Shown piece after piece: positions 42,696 to 50,284 of a stretch of DNA of 51,926 nucleotides. Positions within the stretch are counted from its first letter, which is position 1. Every line of letters begins with the position of its first letter. A program made the translations under genes and the position numbers. Under the pieces are notes generated by a model, which saw nothing but the letters and a program-made list of their open reading frames with translations, was not told the origin of the DNA and made no database searches. Source of the DNA: Nitrosopumilaceae archaeon (GTDB taxonomy: Archaea; Thermoproteota; Nitrososphaeria; Nitrososphaerales; Nitrosopumilaceae); contig DASQHX010000010.1 of the NCBI GenBank assembly GCA_035631875.1, positions 280,708-332,633 on the forward strand. The letters run 5' to 3'.

Positions 42696-42827
42696 AACTG
42701 TAATTACTGGAAGGATGAGAATTTTTGTTGATATTTAGCGAGTGAGAGGTAGTAGAACATTCATCTATTCTTTTAGGAGCAATCTACTAGAACAGTTATC
42801 ACATGATTCTGCTAGTTTTCAAATTTT

Positions 42828-43664
42828 TTATTTCAAAAACTCGAAAACAAGTTTTTGAAATTCTGAATCTGGTAGCTCTTTTCTTTTTTGTGCAAGCAAT
42901 GCAGCATCATCACCTACAGTATACCTTAGATTAGGATTAGGTGTTGTAATTGCATTTAATATTACTTCAGCAACCTTGGTAGGCGGTGTTCCATTCTTTA
43001 AAATTGAGTTCAGGGAATTTTGTAATTTCTGCATGTTCTTATAATAAGGCGAACTTGGATTTTGATTTTTTTGAGCCACTACCATGCCAGTGTCAAAATT
43101 GGTTTTAATTGCACCTGGTTCTATCATAACAACTTTGATTCCAAATGGTTCAAGATCATATGCAATAGATTCACTGAGGCCCTCAACTGCAAATTTTGTA
43201 CCAATGTATGGTGATGACAACGGCATTGCCATTTTTCCCCCTATGGAGCTGATATTTACAATAATGCCGCTTTTTTGTTCTCTCATAATAGGCAGAACTG
43301 CTTGAGTTACTCTTATCAGACCAAAGACATTTGTTTCATACTGTGCCTTTATCTCACTCATCAATAGATCTTCAAGAGATCCCATAAGACCATAGCCTGC
43401 GTTATTTACTAGTACATCAATTCTTCCTGCATCAGACTTGATGGTTTTGATAGCATCGTTTACAGATTTTTCATCTGTGACATCTAGCTTTATGGTATGT
43501 AATGAAAGTTTTTCTCTTTTTGCTACATCTGAAATAGCTTTTGCTTTTTCTAGATTTCTCATAGTTGCATATGTACGAAAACCATTTCTTGCAAGTACAA
43601 GTGCAGTCTCATATCCTATGCCACTTGAGCTGCCAGTAACAATAGCAACTTTTTGATTTGTCAT
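42828..43664 (-). CDS. Short-chain dehydrogenase/reductase (classical SDR)
   Basis: This 278-residue protein has the NAD(P)-binding TGSSSGIG at 10-17, the NNAG motif at 87-90, the active-site serine at 139-140 (NISSIGG), and YIGTK with Y153 and K157. ATMRN after the second strand has an arginine that favours NADPH. IEPGAIKTNF follows. It resembles broad-specificity oxidoreductases and 17-beta-HSD-like SDRs. The substrate is unknown. The frame is open to 43691, but the ATG at 43664 gives the normal N-terminus MTNQKVAIVTG. It is monocistronic. Confidence 0.88.
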   Translation of the reverse strand: MTNQKVAIVTGSSSGIGYETALVLARNGFRTYATMRNLEKAKAISDVAKREKLSLHTIKLDVTDEKSVNDAIKTIKSDAGRIDVLVNNAGYGLMGSLEDLLMSEIKAQYETNVFGLIRVTQAVLPIMREQKSGIIVNISSIGGKMAMPLSSPYIGTKFAVEGLSESIAYDLEPFGIKVVMIEPGAIKTNFDTGMVVAQKNQNPSSPYYKNMQKLQNSLNSILKNGTPPTKVAEVILNAITTPNPNLRYTVGDDAALLAQKRKELPDSEFQKLVFEFLK

Positions 43665-43792
43665 TTTTGTATATCCACTATACATCTGCAATCTATATAA
43701 ATTGGAAAGGGCATTTATGGAAAGCAGATTAACTTTTAGTAAGTAGAAATGTTAGGGTTGATTTGTTGAAAATTATTAAATTATAATAAAAA

Positions 43793-43873
43793 ATGTTGTC
43801 TGTATTAATTTTAGCATGTCAGATATGTAAAATGATGTTCAGAATATTTATCTGTAAAACATGCTCAAGATAG
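43793..43873 (+). CDS. Possible 26-residue four-cysteine protein
   Basis: The ATG-started frame reads MLSVLILACQICKMMFRIFI then CKTCSR, with CQIC and CKTC eight residues apart. The spacing suits a zinc knuckle, but the length is near chance level. The remainder of the 43692-43947 gap shows nothing. Confidence 0.2.
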   Translation: MLSVLILACQICKMMFRIFICKTCSR

Positions 43874-43947
43874 AGAGCAAAATAGAAGAGTTTTCTGTAA
43901 TAATATACCTAGAGCGTTAAATATCAATTCTAGGATCAAAATAGTAC

Positions 43948-44160
43948 ATGTTGCTATACAGCATGGAAGCAAAGCAAGCTGAGGAGATAGCACTAGGATT
44001 TTTACAACAACAATATTCAATGATCAAGCTGGAAAAGTCAGTCTTGGAAGAAGACGGCAGGACTTGGCTTGTTGATTTTCTAGTGACATCATTTGATAAG
44101 GAACGAACGATTACGGTTAAAGTAAATGCTAGGACTGGATTGATTCTAGGCTGGCAGTAA
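43948..44160 (+). CDS. PepSY-like small protein, paralogue of the gene at 41939
   Basis: This 70-residue protein starts at an ATG, with GCGTTAAATATC about 27 bases upstream as a TATA box. It consists of one PepSY-like unit (AEEIALGFLQQQYSMIKLEK, EEDGRTWLVDFLVTS, VKVNARTGLILGWQ) and no signal peptide. Homology to 41939-42184 covers the whole unit. It ends 40 bases before copy B of the WW-motif gene. Confidence 0.65.
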   Translation: MLLYSMEAKQAEEIALGFLQQQYSMIKLEKSVLEEDGRTWLVDFLVTSFDKERTITVKVNARTGLILGWQ

Positions 44161-44199
44161 AGAATAACAACCAAAAATCAACGATACATTATTAAAATA

Positions 44200-44295
44200 T
44201 CAATTAGTTTGCAATGTTTCATTGTCAGTTTCAACCAGAGATAATTCTTCGATATCTAATTCCAATTCCTTGAAACCTTTCCACCAGGGATTCAA
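44200..44295 (-). CDS. 31-residue WW-motif small protein, copy B
   Basis: Translated from a TTG at 44295: MNPWWKGFKELELDIEELSL then VETDNETLQTN. It is 90 percent or so identical by eye to copy A (40593-40688) in the first 22 residues. Upstream, in the same frame, the triplet before KE is TAG (44302-44304), so the longer ATG start seen for copy A cannot be used here. The TATAAA at 44322-44327 is exactly as far from the TTG as in copy A. Conserved sequence plus conserved promoter argue that both copies are expressed. Confidence 0.55.
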   Translation of the reverse strand: MNPWWKGFKELELDIEELSLVETDNETLQTN

Positions 44296-44321
44296 TTCTT
44301 TCTAGGTTAATGAGATCATTG

Positions 44322-44339
44322 TTTATAGATCTGTCGATC
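44322..44339 (-). promoter_or_regulatory. GATCGACAGATC-TATAAA promoter, copy B
   Basis: The same 18-base arrangement as at 40715-40732, within a duplicated unit of about 130 bases that includes the WW-motif gene. Confidence 0.5.
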
Positions 44340-44344
44340 CTTTT

Positions 44345-44361
44345 CTATGAAGAATTTTCAT
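44345..44361 (-). pseudogene. Orphan start-like sequence ATGAAAATTCTTCAT
   Basis: Two substitutions separate this from ATGAAAACTCTACAT, the start of the genes at 27411 and 48796. It lies just after the stop of the 44366 gene and runs into a frame that stops soon after. It sits in the same position relative to copy B as the orphan at 40748 does to copy A. Confidence 0.35.
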
Positions 44362-44365
44362 TTTC

Positions 44366-45070
44366 TTATAGATGTGACTTGAAGAATTTATTTACTATAC
44401 CAATGTGATGCTTGCCAGAACCAATTATATAAGTGATAAATCCATTTCTAATCTCAAAATTATGAAAAGAGACAGGGTACTCTTTTGCAAAACCTCCACT
44501 ATCAGAGAGTAATTGATTATATGGAAAATATGCTAAAGATTCTAAATCAGCATGGTCATTTATGCCATAGGCAAGATTTGATATTTCAACTTCATATCTT
44601 ACTGGATAGGGTATGTTTCCTACTCTGTTGTGCCATTCAAGACCTGTGAAATGTTTTGATATGGAAAAATCAAATGAATTTTCATCTATATCAAAAAAGA
44701 AGGAATCAGTCTGACCAGAAATTTCATCTTTTAGATGGTAACCAATTCTTTGTTTTGATGGTTCCATGATTATTTGACGCAGGTATGAATTTCCTATTGT
44801 TGGTTTTATCTTAAATTCGTATTTGTTTTCACCTTCAAATATTGCATGAAATTTGCCATCATCATTAAATGAACAAATGAGATTAAGTTCAACAGGAATG
44901 TGCTGTTTGTTAAAGAGCTCAAGAAGATAAAGCATCCATGATTTGTCTGGAATTTTATTTCCTAAATCTGAGACAACCGTAATAACATCCGATATTGCCA
45001 TATACTTTGAAAGATCCGATACGCCGCCCTCTCTGTCATCTAGACAATAATATCCTGACCAAAAATGCAA
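44366..45070 (-). CDS. Hypothetical protein
   Basis: This 234-residue protein has no known domain. The N-terminal third is mixed alpha/beta (SKYMAISDVITVVSDLGNKI, WMLYLLELFNKQHIPVELNL), followed by beta-rich segments (HAIFEGENKYEFKIKPTIG, DSFFFDIDENSFDFSIS) and many aromatic residues. It has no signal peptide. Its upstream side carries the 68-base element at 45098. The role is unknown. Confidence 0.6.
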   Translation of the reverse strand: MHFWSGYYCLDDREGGVSDLSKYMAISDVITVVSDLGNKIPDKSWMLYLLELFNKQHIPVELNLICSFNDDGKFHAIFEGENKYEFKIKPTIGNSYLRQIIMEPSKQRIGYHLKDEISGQTDSFFFDIDENSFDFSISKHFTGLEWHNRVGNIPYPVRYEVEISNLAYGINDHADLESLAYFPYNQLLSDSGGFAKEYPVSFHNFEIRNGFITYIIGSGKHHIGIVNKFFKSHL

Positions 45071-45097
45071 TCTAGGCTTAATTTGTATATCATGCCT

Positions 45098-45165
45098 TTA
45101 GAGATTGCTGATAAATGGGAGACTCGGATCTGTTAAGACCCATCTACTATGTTGACTTTTTATTT
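45098..45165. repeat. Approx. 68-base element upstream of the 44366 gene
   Basis: Plus strand: it begins TTAGAGATTGCTGATAAAT and ends GACTTTTTATTTTAAA. It matches the element at 48821 best. The remainder of the 45071-45335 gap holds no convincing gene. Confidence 0.5.
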
Positions 45166-45335
45166 TAAACCTAATCTATAGTCAGATAAGTTCAGGTCTA
45201 GTGAAAATAGAAAAATCATATGGAATCAAGATTAGTAACATTATTCTATTATAGCCTTTACCTTGTGAAGATCAAGCACATACACATGCTCTTTAATGAT
45301 TGTGAATAAGATAATGTGATAATAGTGATTTACAA

Positions 45336-45629
45336 ATGATGCGCACCCAATCTTCAACAAACATTGTAAACGAAATAAACTATGAACCAAAGAGTTACTT
45401 GGTTTTAGAAGAATATGAAACAAATAATTCAAAATGGGCACATAAATTCAACAAATACCTGTCAGATATTAGAATTGAAGTTGAGATCTTGAAGGTTAGA
45501 ACATCGCAGAGAGATAACAAAGGGGTTCAAGAACGTATTTTAAAGATAGACAGAGCAATTTCTGGCATTACAGACATGTTATTAGAATATGTCGAAGAGT
45601 CTGGCAAACGTGAAATCATCCTATCTTAA
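45336..45629 (+). CDS. Hypothetical small helical protein
   Basis: This 97-residue protein is largely helical (WAHKFNKYLSDIRIEVEILK, QERILKIDRAISGITDMLLE) after a short N-terminal part with EINYEPKSYLVLEEYE. It has no signal peptide or cysteine. The helices have coiled-coil character, suggesting a dimer. The function is unknown. Confidence 0.55.
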   Translation: MMRTQSSTNIVNEINYEPKSYLVLEEYETNNSKWAHKFNKYLSDIRIEVEILKVRTSQRDNKGVQERILKIDRAISGITDMLLEYVEESGKREIILS

Positions 45630-45644
45630 AATCACCAAATTATT

Positions 45645-45686
45645 TTAATTAAATTCTATAATAATTATTGAAAGTAGAGTTTTCAT
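45645..45686 (-). pseudogene. Orphan gene start, MKTLLSIIIIEFN, overlapping the stop of the 45683 gene
   Basis: The minus-strand sequence GAAATTTAGAAAATGAAAAC and the following TCTACTTTCAATAATTAT repeat the DNA around the start of the 45683-46735 gene (GGAATTTAGAAAATGAAAAC...). Here the frame stops after 13 codons. The ATG overlaps the TGA of the upstream gene (ATGA). It looks like the remains of a third tandem gene whose body has been deleted. Confidence 0.55.
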
Positions 45687-46735
45687 TTTCTAAATTTCAT
45701 CCTGTAAAATACAATCATTGATAATATACCAATCAACAAGACAGGAAGTGTGAGAGAAAATTCTGGAACCATTGCAGTTTTTTCTTCAGCAAAAGTCCAT
45801 TTATTTCCGTCATATTGCCACGTCCTCATGTCATTATAGTTATCAGACAAAGATGGCGTAGACACATTGTAATCTTTATTGTTATAATTGTATGAAATAT
45901 CCATTGCCATGTTATTCAAAGGCATGGCTAATGGTTCATTAACTGGAGAAAATGCAAAAGTACATTTTTCATGAGGTTTCAATTCCAAAACGATATCATA
46001 TGGTCCAATCTGTCCATAGAATTGCTGATTCCAATTTTCTACCACGGTAAAGTTTTGCAAATTAACTGTCGTATTTTGTGTATTATACACATCAAACCAT
46101 TGAGGTGCACTTGAGGTATCATGATTATTAAAACAATTGTGGTGGGTGCCAGTAGATTGGTGTATGGGTTCACACGTTTTGCTGCCAATAAAATATCCGC
46201 ATTGTACCTTTTTCCCTGGAATCAAATCTGCAAGACAGTTATTTATGAAACCTGGTTTTGCTGGCAAAGTGCATGTTCTGTTGTCAGGCATTATTAAAAA
46301 TGGGCTGTCAAGCTCTACTTTGGTGATTATAACAGGCGGCGTTTGTTTTACATTGAAATTGAAATATGTAGAAGAGCATCCATTGTGTATACACGCAAGA
46401 ACTTTGTATTGTCCTGTGACACCAAAATCGCCATTTATTTTTAAATTATATTTACCATTATTATCTACAGGAACTTGATAGTTTTTTACAATTACATTTG
46501 TGGGATTAAAAATTTGAATCACTACTGGCTTTCCATCATTAGCAGATTCTAATACACCTAGAATTGTAATCATGTCATTTGTTTCATAGGATGGACTATC
46601 AGTAACAACAGTAAGCGTTTCGCCCGGAGGAGGACCAGTTATAGCTTCCTGTGCAAATGCCAGACTAGTGTTTGCAAGTATATTGATGGCAAAAACAATT
46701 CCAGATATTACAATTATTGAGAGTAGAGTTTTCAT
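45683..46735 (-). CDS. Exported Ig/MG2-like surface protein with PEFS anchor
   Basis: This 350-residue protein has the signal peptide MKTLLSIIVISGIVFAINIL (cleavage near AFAQ). An MG2-like domain follows at about 40-130 (TVVTDSPSYETNDMITILG, GKPVVIQIFNPTNVIVKNY). A second domain with six cysteines (NRTCTLPAKPGFINNCLADL, VQCGYFIGSKTCEP, KCTFAFSP) covers about 140-300. The anchor VPEFSLTLPVLLIGILSMIV ends in MKFRK. It starts 12 bases after the upstream gene at 46748, so the two probably form an operon. Confidence 0.78.
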   Translation of the reverse strand: MKTLLSIIVISGIVFAINILANTSLAFAQEAITGPPPGETLTVVTDSPSYETNDMITILGVLESANDGKPVVIQIFNPTNVIVKNYQVPVDNNGKYNLKINGDFGVTGQYKVLACIHNGCSSTYFNFNVKQTPPVIITKVELDSPFLIMPDNRTCTLPAKPGFINNCLADLIPGKKVQCGYFIGSKTCEPIHQSTGTHHNCFNNHDTSSAPQWFDVYNTQNTTVNLQNFTVVENWNQQFYGQIGPYDIVLELKPHEKCTFAFSPVNEPLAMPLNNMAMDISYNYNNKDYNVSTPSLSDNYNDMRTWQYDGNKWTFAEEKTAMVPEFSLTLPVLLIGILSMIVFYRMKFRK

Positions 46736-46747
46736 TTTCTAAATTCC

Positions 46748-48796
46748 TTATGGTAAGACAACAAGTTTAGCTAGTACACCAGGACCGCACATACTTCTTT
46801 CAAGAGAGAGCCAGTAGATTCCTGGCATGGCATCAGAATTTGTATATACAGTAGCAGTAAAGGTGGGATTATTGTTTGGATAAAACATTACAGAATTTGG
46901 TTCAAACGAAGTGCTGATTCCAGGATGTAGTAATTTAGAGGCATCTGCCAGCTCCGATGTCGGAATGTCTCCTTTGTTATCTGAATTGCATGGTTCTTCG
47001 AATCCTCCATATGGCATACCATAATGACATATCTGTGAGTGATGCCCCGTCTCATCATTGTAGAGTGAGACAGCATATGATGTTATCATCTTACCATTGG
47101 TTACATTTGCCATGTAGAAAAGAGCAGCGCCATTAGTCATGTTGAAAGGTGCGTTACCATTGTTTTGGAACCAAGCTGCATTGGCAGGAGATGTGTATTG
47201 CACACTTATTGTTCCCTGCATTCCTGGATGTAAAAAGAAGAACGTATGACCATACTGAGTAGAATTATAATAGTTTGCAAAACCTGTCGAGTTTTTTATT
47301 GTCGTACCAAATTGGACTCCACTATACATCATTGGACAATTAGTGGTACCAAGATCTCCTGCAAATATCGTACTGTTAGTTACCACAAAATGTTCTATGG
47401 CAACATGACCCCACTCATCACTACCAACCAGAGTATAGATGCCAGACTTGAAGGGTTGAACCATGCCACTATCCCAGTAGCCATTGAACTTGTAATTTTG
47501 TCCCATTTGGTATGATCCAGTTTCACATTGCAAACCTTCGATTGGTTTGCACTGGACTTGTTTTACATCACCACTGTTAGGTTGGAATTTGTACACCTTG
47601 GCAGTCTCTTGAAAAACTGGACATAGAATACCAGGATTAAACAGATTCAAAATCTTTCCTTGTGTTACATTATTTTTATCATAAAATCCATCAAGGATAG
47701 AAATTCCATATCCAATTGTATCACATGGTCCTGTACTTACATTTGAATACGACCAATTATTTTGAGCTGGAATGTCTACAGGAGTTGCAAGTGTATTGTT
47801 GACTGAGATTGTAATCCCAATTGACTTTCCTGGTTGTATGATATCAGAATCAGCCGATAGGTAAAGCTTGAGGGCAGATGAAGCTTGATTGTCCGTACTG
47901 ACTAGAAGTTTTATTTTATCATTATAGATTGTCAACCCTGCTTGTGGATTTAGATGATTACTAAGAACAGTAGTTGAATTTGTAGCTAAATGAGGTCCAT
48001 ATTGTGTTGGAATTTCTATTCCACCTATGGCACCAGAACCATCAGGATTTTTTTTATTTTCTCCATAGATTTCTTGTGAACCATCTTGGAATTTTATATC
48101 AAGCATTATGAACGAACCACCTGGAGTATTCATAGTTCCCTCTGGAAATGCAAATGTAACGTTTTGAAACTGAATTGAGATTCCCTTTTTCAAATCATAA
48201 TCTGCATAATCAAGTGTGGTTTGATGGTATGTCTGATTGTTAATTGAAACTGTTGTGTTATCTTTGTATATTCCATCATAGTAATAATCATACAGTGTAA
48301 CCTTGGGATTCATGTGAGAATCAACATAGTAAAGCTCTTGTTTTGCCCATCCTCGTTCTACTAGTTTATTGATGTTGTAAGACGATACACATGCAGGAGA
48401 ATCATCTTCTGCTTTGATAATTAATTGAAGACCTTCTTTGCACGCAACATCTTTTGCCGCAATTCCTGATTTGGACTGTTGTAGAGGAGACAATTCTTGT
48501 TGCATATAAAGTACGGGGGAAATGTTTTGTGAATAATTCATTTGAATATTTGGCGGAGGACCCGGAGGCATGACAGAGCTTGAAACCTGAACACCTGTTT
48601 CATAATGTATGGTGAGGTTTTTGCCGTTTTGATCAGTTGTTTGAAGTGGTGTAATCCATCCTCCATTTGGTGTTCTGATTGCGTTTGGCGGCATGGAATT
48701 TGTAGAATTGGTTACATTCTGTGCTAATACATCATGTATTCCAAAGAAAGTAGTTACAAGCAAGATTACAATTATGGATAGATGTAGAGTTTTCAC
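46748..48796 (-). CDS. Large exported protein with the SGIAA/CKEGLQL/SPACV module
   Basis: This 682-residue protein starts at a GTG. The signal peptide MKTLHLSIIVILLVTTFFGI is nearly identical to that of the Hint protein at 26086. The module SGIAAKDVACKEGLQLIIKA...SPACV...GWAK lies at about 103-152. The remaining 500 residues are beta-rich with many Asn, Tyr and Cys residues and no named domain (IQFQNVTFAFPEGTMNTPGG, SIGITISVNNTLATPVDIPA, GYWDSGMVQPFKSGIYTLVG). The C-terminal 200 residues have pairs of Cys, His and Met that could bind metal (SQICHYGMPYGG, FFFLHPGMQGTI). It has no anchor tail and is followed by 45683 as a likely operon. Confidence 0.75.
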   Translation of the reverse strand: MKTLHLSIIVILLVTTFFGIHDVLAQNVTNSTNSMPPNAIRTPNGGWITPLQTTDQNGKNLTIHYETGVQVSSSVMPPGPPPNIQMNYSQNISPVLYMQQELSPLQQSKSGIAAKDVACKEGLQLIIKAEDDSPACVSSYNINKLVERGWAKQELYYVDSHMNPKVTLYDYYYDGIYKDNTTVSINNQTYHQTTLDYADYDLKKGISIQFQNVTFAFPEGTMNTPGGSFIMLDIKFQDGSQEIYGENKKNPDGSGAIGGIEIPTQYGPHLATNSTTVLSNHLNPQAGLTIYNDKIKLLVSTDNQASSALKLYLSADSDIIQPGKSIGITISVNNTLATPVDIPAQNNWSYSNVSTGPCDTIGYGISILDGFYDKNNVTQGKILNLFNPGILCPVFQETAKVYKFQPNSGDVKQVQCKPIEGLQCETGSYQMGQNYKFNGYWDSGMVQPFKSGIYTLVGSDEWGHVAIEHFVVTNSTIFAGDLGTTNCPMMYSGVQFGTTIKNSTGFANYYNSTQYGHTFFFLHPGMQGTISVQYTSPANAAWFQNNGNAPFNMTNGAALFYMANVTNGKMITSYAVSLYNDETGHHSQICHYGMPYGGFEEPCNSDNKGDIPTSELADASKLLHPGISTSFEPNSVMFYPNNNPTFTATVYTNSDAMPGIYWLSLERSMCGPGVLAKLVVLP

Positions 48797-48820
48797 ATTA
48801 ATTTTCAGTTTACAGTGTTT

Positions 48821-48887
48821 TTAGGGATTGCTGATAAATTGCATTGATTCGAGTCCTGTAATACTCTTACTGATTTTTTATTTTAAG
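48821..48887. repeat. Approx. 68-base element upstream of the 46748 gene
   Basis: Plus strand: TTAGGGATTGCTGATAAAT, then GATTCGAGTCCTGTAA, ending TGATTTTTTATTTTAAG. It combines the upstream element seen at 37191 and 45098 with the dispersed TCCTGTAA word seen at 25311, 50297 and 50640. Confidence 0.5.
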
Positions 48888-48899
48888 AATTATTTTTAG

Positions 48900-49550
48900 C
48901 TAGAAACTCTTAAAGTTGGTTGTCATCTTTTGTCTTATGCCCATATACACAGCTGCGACTGCACCAAATATGATTACCAAGCTAAATGGAAATGGAAAGT
49001 CTGGAATTGACGTTTGTCCAAGATCCGCAGTTACATGAACATCTAGGAAATCCACAACTCCTCTGTCATATGCTTTAATGGTAATTACGTTGTTGCCAGA
49101 TACCAAATCAGCATCTGGCGCGGTAAATGCAAAGTTATCCCGAAAAGCACAGCCATCACGAATTTGTTTTCCAGGTGTAATTTCATGGCCGTTAACAAAG
49201 ATATCGATGTCATTGTCAAGTGCACCAGCAACAACCAAGTTTTTAGTCCCTGGAGGAAGGATAACGGTTTTTTGTATATCAATCTCAGAATCAGGAGTCC
49301 AATATGTGTTAAAATCATAACCAGAACATGTAAAAGATCCAGTTCCTCCGGGTCCAGAACCAGCTTGATCACCTAAAGGCAAGGTCACTGGTCCACTGCC
49401 AGGAGAAATCTGTGTCCATACACTTCCATATGGAACAACTTCACTGGATGCACTTGCATTTTGAATTGAAAATGTTAAGAAGAAGGCTAGGGCAAAAAAT
49501 GAAACCATGAATACGGTCGTAAACTGATTAAATTTTTTTAACCCTACCAA
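48900..49550 (-). CDS. Exported carbohydrate-binding-like surface protein with IPDFPF anchor
   Basis: This 216-residue protein has a signal peptide to about residue 34 (QNASASS). A jelly-roll-type domain follows, of the kind that often accompanies glycan-binding proteins (NTYWTPDSEIDIQKTVILPP, LDNDIDIFVNGHEITPGKQI, NVITIKAYDRGVVDFLDVHV). It contains a pair of cysteines. The anchor IPDFPFPFSLVIIFGAVAAV is followed by YMGIRQKMTTNFKSF. Its 3-prime end and the DNA beyond it resemble those of the 50681 gene, consistent with shuffling of an anchor cassette. The first codon is not ATG in this frame. Confidence 0.8.
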   Translation of the reverse strand: MVGLKKFNQFTTVFMVSFFALAFFLTFSIQNASASSEVVPYGSVWTQISPGSGPVTLPLGDQAGSGPGGTGSFTCSGYDFNTYWTPDSEIDIQKTVILPPGTKNLVVAGALDNDIDIFVNGHEITPGKQIRDGCAFRDNFAFTAPDADLVSGNNVITIKAYDRGVVDFLDVHVTADLGQTSIPDFPFPFSLVIIFGAVAAVYMGIRQKMTTNFKSF

Positions 49551-49717
49551 ACCCCAAACCCGATGATCGACAGATCGCTAGAGTATATAAAATGATCTTC
49601 CACTTTTGGAAACTATTAAAATTTTGAAATTTAAATCTCATTTTTCTCAAAATAATTTAATGCAGTATGTATTGAATTATTCAAAGAAAAAAATGAGTCT
49701 TTGATATATTATATCAG

Positions 49718-49728
49718 ATTTTTAAATT
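49718..49728 (+). promoter_or_regulatory. TATA box of the RBBP9-like hydrolase
   Basis: TTTTTAAATTC is centred about 25 bases before the ATG at 49748. The 49551-49747 gap also holds GATCGACAGATC at 49565-49576 followed by TATATAAA, a promoter-like unit with no obvious gene after it. Confidence 0.5.
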
Positions 49729-49747
49729 CGGTTTACAATCAAAGAGC

Positions 49748-50284
49748 ATGCGCGCAATGATAATTCCTGGAAACAACAATACGGATATTTCGGAATCATG
49801 GTATCCATATGTAAAAAAGGAACTGGAGAAACTTGGTTTAGATGTCATAGCCAAAAATATGCCAGACCCTGATTTGGCAAGAAGTCAGTTTTGGTTGCCC
49901 TTTATTGAAGAACATGTAAAAAATCATAATTCCATACTTGTTGGCCATTCTTCTGGAGCCGTAGCAATATTGAGATATTTAGAAAAAAACAAAGCTGAAG
50001 GGATTGTGCTAGTTGGCACATCTCATACTGATTTAAACGATAAAAAGGAAAAAATCAGCGGCTATTTTGATGAGCCTTGGAACTGGGAAAAAATTAGAAA
50101 AAATGTAAAATGGATGATTCAGTTTGCCTCAACTGATGATCCTTACATACCAATATCCGAGGCACGTCATATTAATGGCAAATTAAATTCTGAATACTAT
50201 GAATTTACAAATCGCGGTCATTTCATGGAAGATGAATTTCCAGAACTTGTCGAATCTATAAGGAAAAAACTGAACCAGCACTGA
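49748..50284 (+). CDS. RBBP9/YdeN-type serine alpha/beta hydrolase
   Basis: This 178-residue protein has the nucleophile elbow GHSSG (residues 66-70, Ser68), the acid in ASTDDPYIP (D130 or D131), and the histidine in NRGHFMEDEF (H158). The length and the early MIIPGNNNTD strand match the RBBP9/YdeN family of small cytosolic serine hydrolases. The natural substrate is unknown for most members. It is leaderless by TATA spacing and stands alone. Confidence 0.88.
   Translation: MRAMIIPGNNNTDISESWYPYVKKELEKLGLDVIAKNMPDPDLARSQFWLPFIEEHVKNHNSILVGHSSGAVAILRYLEKNKAEGIVLVGTSHTDLNDKKEKISGYFDEPWNWEKIRKNVKWMIQFASTDDPYIPISEARHINGKLNSEYYEFTNRGHFMEDEFPELVESIRKKLNQH

Noticed and set aside
44302-44304. Nonsense mutation making the WW gene copy B a pseudogene
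   Set aside because: The TAG lies upstream of the TATA-predicted transcription start and before the conserved TTG-started part, so it need not affect the protein.
45241-45441. Minus-strand frame of 66 codons
   Set aside because: Half of it overlaps the better-supported plus-strand gene at 45336, and its translation (repeated His/Leu/Phe) has no protein-like pattern.
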